Of a DNA stretch of 64,000 bases, positions 62,892-64,000 are shown one piece after another. The stretch covers positions 2,108,001 to 2,172,000 of the forward strand of contig NZ_JAUSWX010000001.1 in NCBI RefSeq assembly GCF_030815405.1. Direction: 5' to 3'. The stretch is from Agromyces albus. Lineage in GTDB: Bacteria > Actinomycetota > Actinomycetes > Actinomycetales > Microbacteriaceae. The notes beneath the pieces are model-generated. The model saw nothing but the letters and a program-made list of their open reading frames with translations, did not search any database and was not told the origin of the DNA. Both the position numbers and the translations under genes were made by a program. Within the stretch, counting starts at the first letter, position 1. Every line of letters begins with the position of its first letter.

Positions 62892-64000
62892 GCGTCGAGG
62901 CGGGTCAACCACCCGTGGCGGTCTTCGACCCGTCCGTACTGGATGCCCGTGAGCTCTTCGCGCAGCGACAGCGCGAGCTCGCTCGACGCGGCCCCCGAGT
63001 GCACGATCTCGAAGTCGTCGGCGAGGAGTCGCCCGATCGGCACGACGACGGCGGCCGTGCCGCACGCGAAGGCGCCGACGATGTCGCCGGATGCCGCGCC
63101 CTCGCGCCACTCCGTCATGGTGACGCGGCGACGCTCGACGGCGTGCCCGCGATCGGCCGCGAGCTGCAGCACGGAGTCGCGCGTGATGCCCTCGAGGATC
63201 GAGTCGGACTCGGGGGTGACCAGGGTGCCGTCACGCTGCACGAACACGATGTTCATGCCGCCGAGTTCCTCGATGTACCCGTCGTTGTCGAGGAAGAGCA
63301 CCTGCTGGCAGCCTTTCGCGGATGCCTCGGCCTGGGGCAGCAGGCTCGAGGCGTAGTTGCCGCCGGTCTTCGCCGCTCCCGTGCCGCCCTTGCCGGCGCG
63401 CGCGTAGTCGGTCGACAGCCAGATGCTCACGGGCTGCACGCCGCCCGGGAAGTATGCCGCGGCCGGGCTCGCGATGACGTAGTAGCCGACCTTCTTCGCG
63501 GGACGCACGCCGAGGAACGCCTCTTTCGCGAACATGAACGGCCGCAGGTAGAGGCTCGTCTCGAGCGCACTCGGCACCCACGCGGCGTCGACGCCGATCA
63601 GCTGCTTGAGCGACTCGAGGAAGATCTCGCTCGGCAGCTCGGGCAGCGCCATGCGGCGTGCCGAGCGCTGCATGCGCGCGGCGTTCTCGTACGGGCGGAA
63701 GGTCCAGACCGAGCCGTCGGCATGGCGGTAGGCCTTCATGCCCTCGAAGATCTCCTGCGCGTAGTGGAAGACGGCGGCCGCGGGGTCGAGCTGGATGGGG
63801 CCGTAGGGCTGCACCCGGGGGCGGTGCCAGCCGCCCTTCTCCGACCAGCACAGGTCGATCATGTGGTCGGTGAAGTGGTTGCCGAATCCGGGGTCGGCGA
63901 GGATCACGTCGCGTTCGGCCTCGCTGCGCGAGGACTCGTTGCGGATGACCTGCCAGATAAGACCTGATGCGGAGGGGGCCTGGAGCGGGAGATTGATGGT
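62888..64000 (-). CDS. ilvE: Branched-chain amino acid aminotransferase, 5' end cut by right window edge
   Basis: A fold-type IV PLP aminotransferase. The reading frame stays open to the window edge (31 codons beyond an internal GTG at 63907), reading TINLPLQAPSASGLIW at the edge, so the true start is probably just outside. Landmarks are ADPGFGNHFTDHMIDLCW, FHYAQEIFEGMKAYRH, SLYLRPFMFAKEAFLGV, the PLP lysine in GAAKTGGNYASSLLPQ, and ITRDSVLQLA. It performs the last step of Leu/Ile/Val synthesis and complements leuCD elsewhere in the window. Confidence 0.93.
   Translation of the reverse strand, partial: TINLPLQAPSASGLIWQVIRNESSRSEAERDVILADPGFGNHFTDHMIDLCWSEKGGWHRPRVQPYGPIQLDPAAAVFHYAQEIFEGMKAYRHADGSVWTFRPYENAARMQRSARRMALPELPSEIFLESLKQLIGVDAAWVPSALETSLYLRPFMFAKEAFLGVRPAKKVGYYVIASPAAAYFPGGVQPVSIWLSTDYARAGKGGTGAAKTGGNYASSLLPQAEASAKGCQQVLFLDNDGYIEELGGMNIVFVQRDGTLVTPESDSILEGITRDSVLQLAADRGHAVERRRVTMTEWREGAASGDIVGAFACGTAAVVVPIGRLLADDFEIVHSGAASSELALSLREELTGIQYGRVEDRHGWLTRLDA

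Overview
The window is a very GC-rich chromosomal segment with dense, often overlapping genes. Ribosomal, tRNA and cell-wall genes are of actinobacterial type. Gene order and protein character point to Micrococcales, most likely Microbacteriaceae close to Agromyces or Microbacterium (inference from family knowledge, not from a search). I see no phage, IS element, CRISPR array or plasmid function.

The backbone is a conserved actinobacterial housekeeping run, read mainly on the minus strand: rnc, rpmF, yceD (6.2-7.7 kb); coaD, recG, a TPR protein, rsmD, thiL, a DUF3515 lipoprotein, ddl, gpsA, an acyltransferase, murA, leuD, leuC (12.5-24.6 kb); tRNA-Glu, tRNA-Gln and gltX (42.2-48.4 kb); an FAH-family enzyme, a GNAT enzyme and ilvE (61.7-64 kb). 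Four accessory blocks sit inside it. (1) 0-6.1 kb: an alpha-mannan utilisation operon with a ROK regulator, secreted GH76 endo-mannanase, CUT1 ABC transporter and GH38 alpha-mannosidase (cut by the left edge). (2) 7.8-12.5 kb: a MoxR ATPase, DUF58 protein and membrane transglutaminase. (3) 24.8-40.0 kb: nine minus-strand genes comprising a PP2C phosphatase, FHA protein, Ser/Thr kinase, FHA protein with a possible DNA-binding tail, 1749-residue Ig-repeat envelope protein, MoxR, DUF58, a transglutaminase-like protein with all catalytic positions replaced, and another FHA protein. (4) 48.4-61.6 kb: a LysR/PLP-enzyme pair and a beta-mannoside operon (ROK regulator and BadF-type kinase divergent from a Dpp-type ABC transporter, GH2 beta-mannosidase and a LacI-like protein without a DNA-binding domain).

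Between blocks 3 and 4 lie a TerC-family membrane protein behind a clear manganese (yybP-ykoY) riboswitch, a divergent YqhA-family membrane protein, a lipid-kinase-like protein, a metallo-hydrolase and a class A penicillin-binding protein.

The most interesting features are block 3, which looks like a phospho-signalling system coupled to a MoxR/DUF58/pseudo-transglutaminase machine and a giant surface protein; the riboswitch with a readable Shine-Dalgarno switch; a frameshift in the essential gltX; two copies of a probable ROK operator; and RNA hairpins at the binding-protein/permease boundary of both sugar operons. All functional statements are sequence-based inference; no search or folding program was run.
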